Origin: an uncultured Spartobacteria bacterium
Lineage (GTDB): Bacteria; Verrucomicrobiota; Verrucomicrobiia; Chthoniobacterales; Terrimicrobiaceae
Reading direction: 5' to 3'
DNA length: 5,868 nucleotides
Assembly (NCBI GenBank): GCA_903915315.1
Contig: CAIWSO010000067.1
Coordinates: forward strand, 1 to 5,868
Part shown: piece by piece, positions 5,407 to 5,868 of the stretch
How the letters are laid out: every line of letters begins with the position of its first letter
How positions within the stretch are numbered: the stretch's first letter is position 1
Translations under genes and position numbers: made by a program
Notes under the pieces: model-generated
Database searches by the model: none
What the model was told of the DNA's origin: nothing
Seen by the model: the letters and a program-made list of their open reading frames with translations, nothing else

Positions 5407-5868
5407 CTATATTCGAGTTCCGTCTGGAATGACACTGTTTTTCGGCACGACCACGATGCCGTCCCGAATGTAATAGCCTTCTCCATCCAGATTTTCGGAT
5501 TCGGGCTTGGGAGTGATCACCACGCCATTCCCGATACGCGCATTCTTGTCGATGATCGCCCCCTCGATGGAGCAATTCATGCCCACACCGATCGGCGGCA
5601 CGCCTGCAGCACGGACGTCATCAAGCGACTCATACAGGTCGGCTCCCATCATCACTGTATTCTTCAGGGTCGAGCCTGCGCGCACAATGCTACGGATGCC
5701 AATGACGCAACGGTCGAGTGTCACATCACCCAATATGCAGCCATCGGAGACCATGGCGCGCTTCATCTTCGCACCGTCAATCACAGTGGCCGGGAGACAG
5801 AGCGGTTGAGAGTAAACAGGCGAGCCTGGAACATAGAAACTGAACTTCGGATTGTTGTCGGCCATTTC
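5407..5868 (-). CDS. glgC: glucose-1-phosphate adenylyltransferase (C-terminal part; N-terminus outside window)
   Basis: The visible 153 residues are the C-terminal third of ADP-glucose pyrophosphorylase, which makes ADP-glucose from glucose-1-phosphate and ATP, the first committed step of bacterial glycogen synthesis. The nucleotide-binding catalytic domain lies beyond the right edge. What is seen is the linker with FSFYVPGSPVYSQPLCLP and the left-handed beta-helix domain. Typical family segments follow: VSDGCILGDVTLDRCVIGIRS, VMMGADLYES, IGVGMNCSIEGAIIDKNARIG and, near the end, GYYIRDGIVVVPKNSVIPDGT. These last two match the plant and cyanobacterial type closely, where this domain takes part in tetramer contacts and allosteric control. 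The frame is open to the right edge, so the methionine near 5865 is internal and not a start. It is the first of three closely packed minus-strand genes. Confidence 0.93.
   Translation of the reverse strand, partial: EMADNNPKFSFYVPGSPVYSQPLCLPATVIDGAKMKRAMVSDGCILGDVTLDRCVIGIRSIVRAGSTLKNTVMMGADLYESLDDVRAAGVPPIGVGMNCSIEGAIIDKNARIGNGVVITPKPESENLDGEGYYIRDGIVVVPKNSVIPDGTRI

Noticed and set aside
5400..5486. Upstream extension of the lipoprotein gene to 5486
   Set aside because: It would overlap the glgC 3' end by about 80 bases and put the lipoprotein signal peptide 29 residues from the N-terminus.
1..5868. Search for CRISPR arrays, insertion sequences, tRNA genes or toxin-antitoxin-like pairs
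   Set aside because: No regularly spaced repeats, no terminal inverted repeats with a transposase, and no cloverleaf-like segment were seen; nearly all bases are accounted for by seven coherent genes.

Overview
The window looks like ordinary chromosomal DNA from a Gram-negative bacterium of moderately high GC. A Verrucomicrobia-like organism is my best guess. This rests on the look of the proteins (a plant/cyanobacterial-type GlgC C-terminus, a DevBCA-like exporter, a small lipoprotein) and on mostly weak Shine-Dalgarno sequences. It is an inference, not a demonstrated placement. There is a periplasm: one protein has a Sec signal peptide, one has a lipobox, and one is an HlyD-type adaptor. 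I see no mobile element, CRISPR array, tRNA or rRNA. Coding density is very high, with no gap over about 105 bases.

Left part (1-2238, + strand): the 3' end of an operon for an ABC exporter. It holds the C-terminal part of an FtsX/DevC-like permease, a complete LolD/MacB/DevA-type ATPase, and a complete membrane-anchored HlyD/DevB-type adaptor. The three genes overlap by 4 and 8 bases, so they are almost certainly co-transcribed and translationally coupled. Together they would form an inner-membrane pump plus adaptor that hands an unknown substrate to an outer-membrane channel. No channel gene is present here.

Middle (2249-3783): a divergent pair. On the minus strand is a transglutaminase-like papain-fold protein with an intact Cys-His-Asp triad, which ends 10 bases from the end of the adaptor gene. 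On the plus strand is a short secreted protein of the chalcone-isomerase-like family. The roughly 100-base region between them contains a candidate promoter very close to the plus-strand ATG (possible leaderless transcript). It also contains one arm of an 11-base inverted repeat whose other arm lies inside the transglutaminase gene.

Right part (3787-5868, - strand): a likely three-gene operon reading right to left. It holds the C-terminal part of glucose-1-phosphate adenylyltransferase (GlgC, glycogen synthesis), then an uncharacterised lipoprotein 7 bases downstream, then a calcineurin-like metallophosphoesterase that appears to start at a TTG overlapping the lipoprotein stop codon. Its end lies 3 bases from the end of the chalcone-isomerase-like gene.

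I found no convincing sign of a wholly new system. The points most worth checking are the glgC-lipoprotein-phosphoesterase linkage, the unassigned lipoprotein, and the small regulatory signals in the divergent intergenic region.
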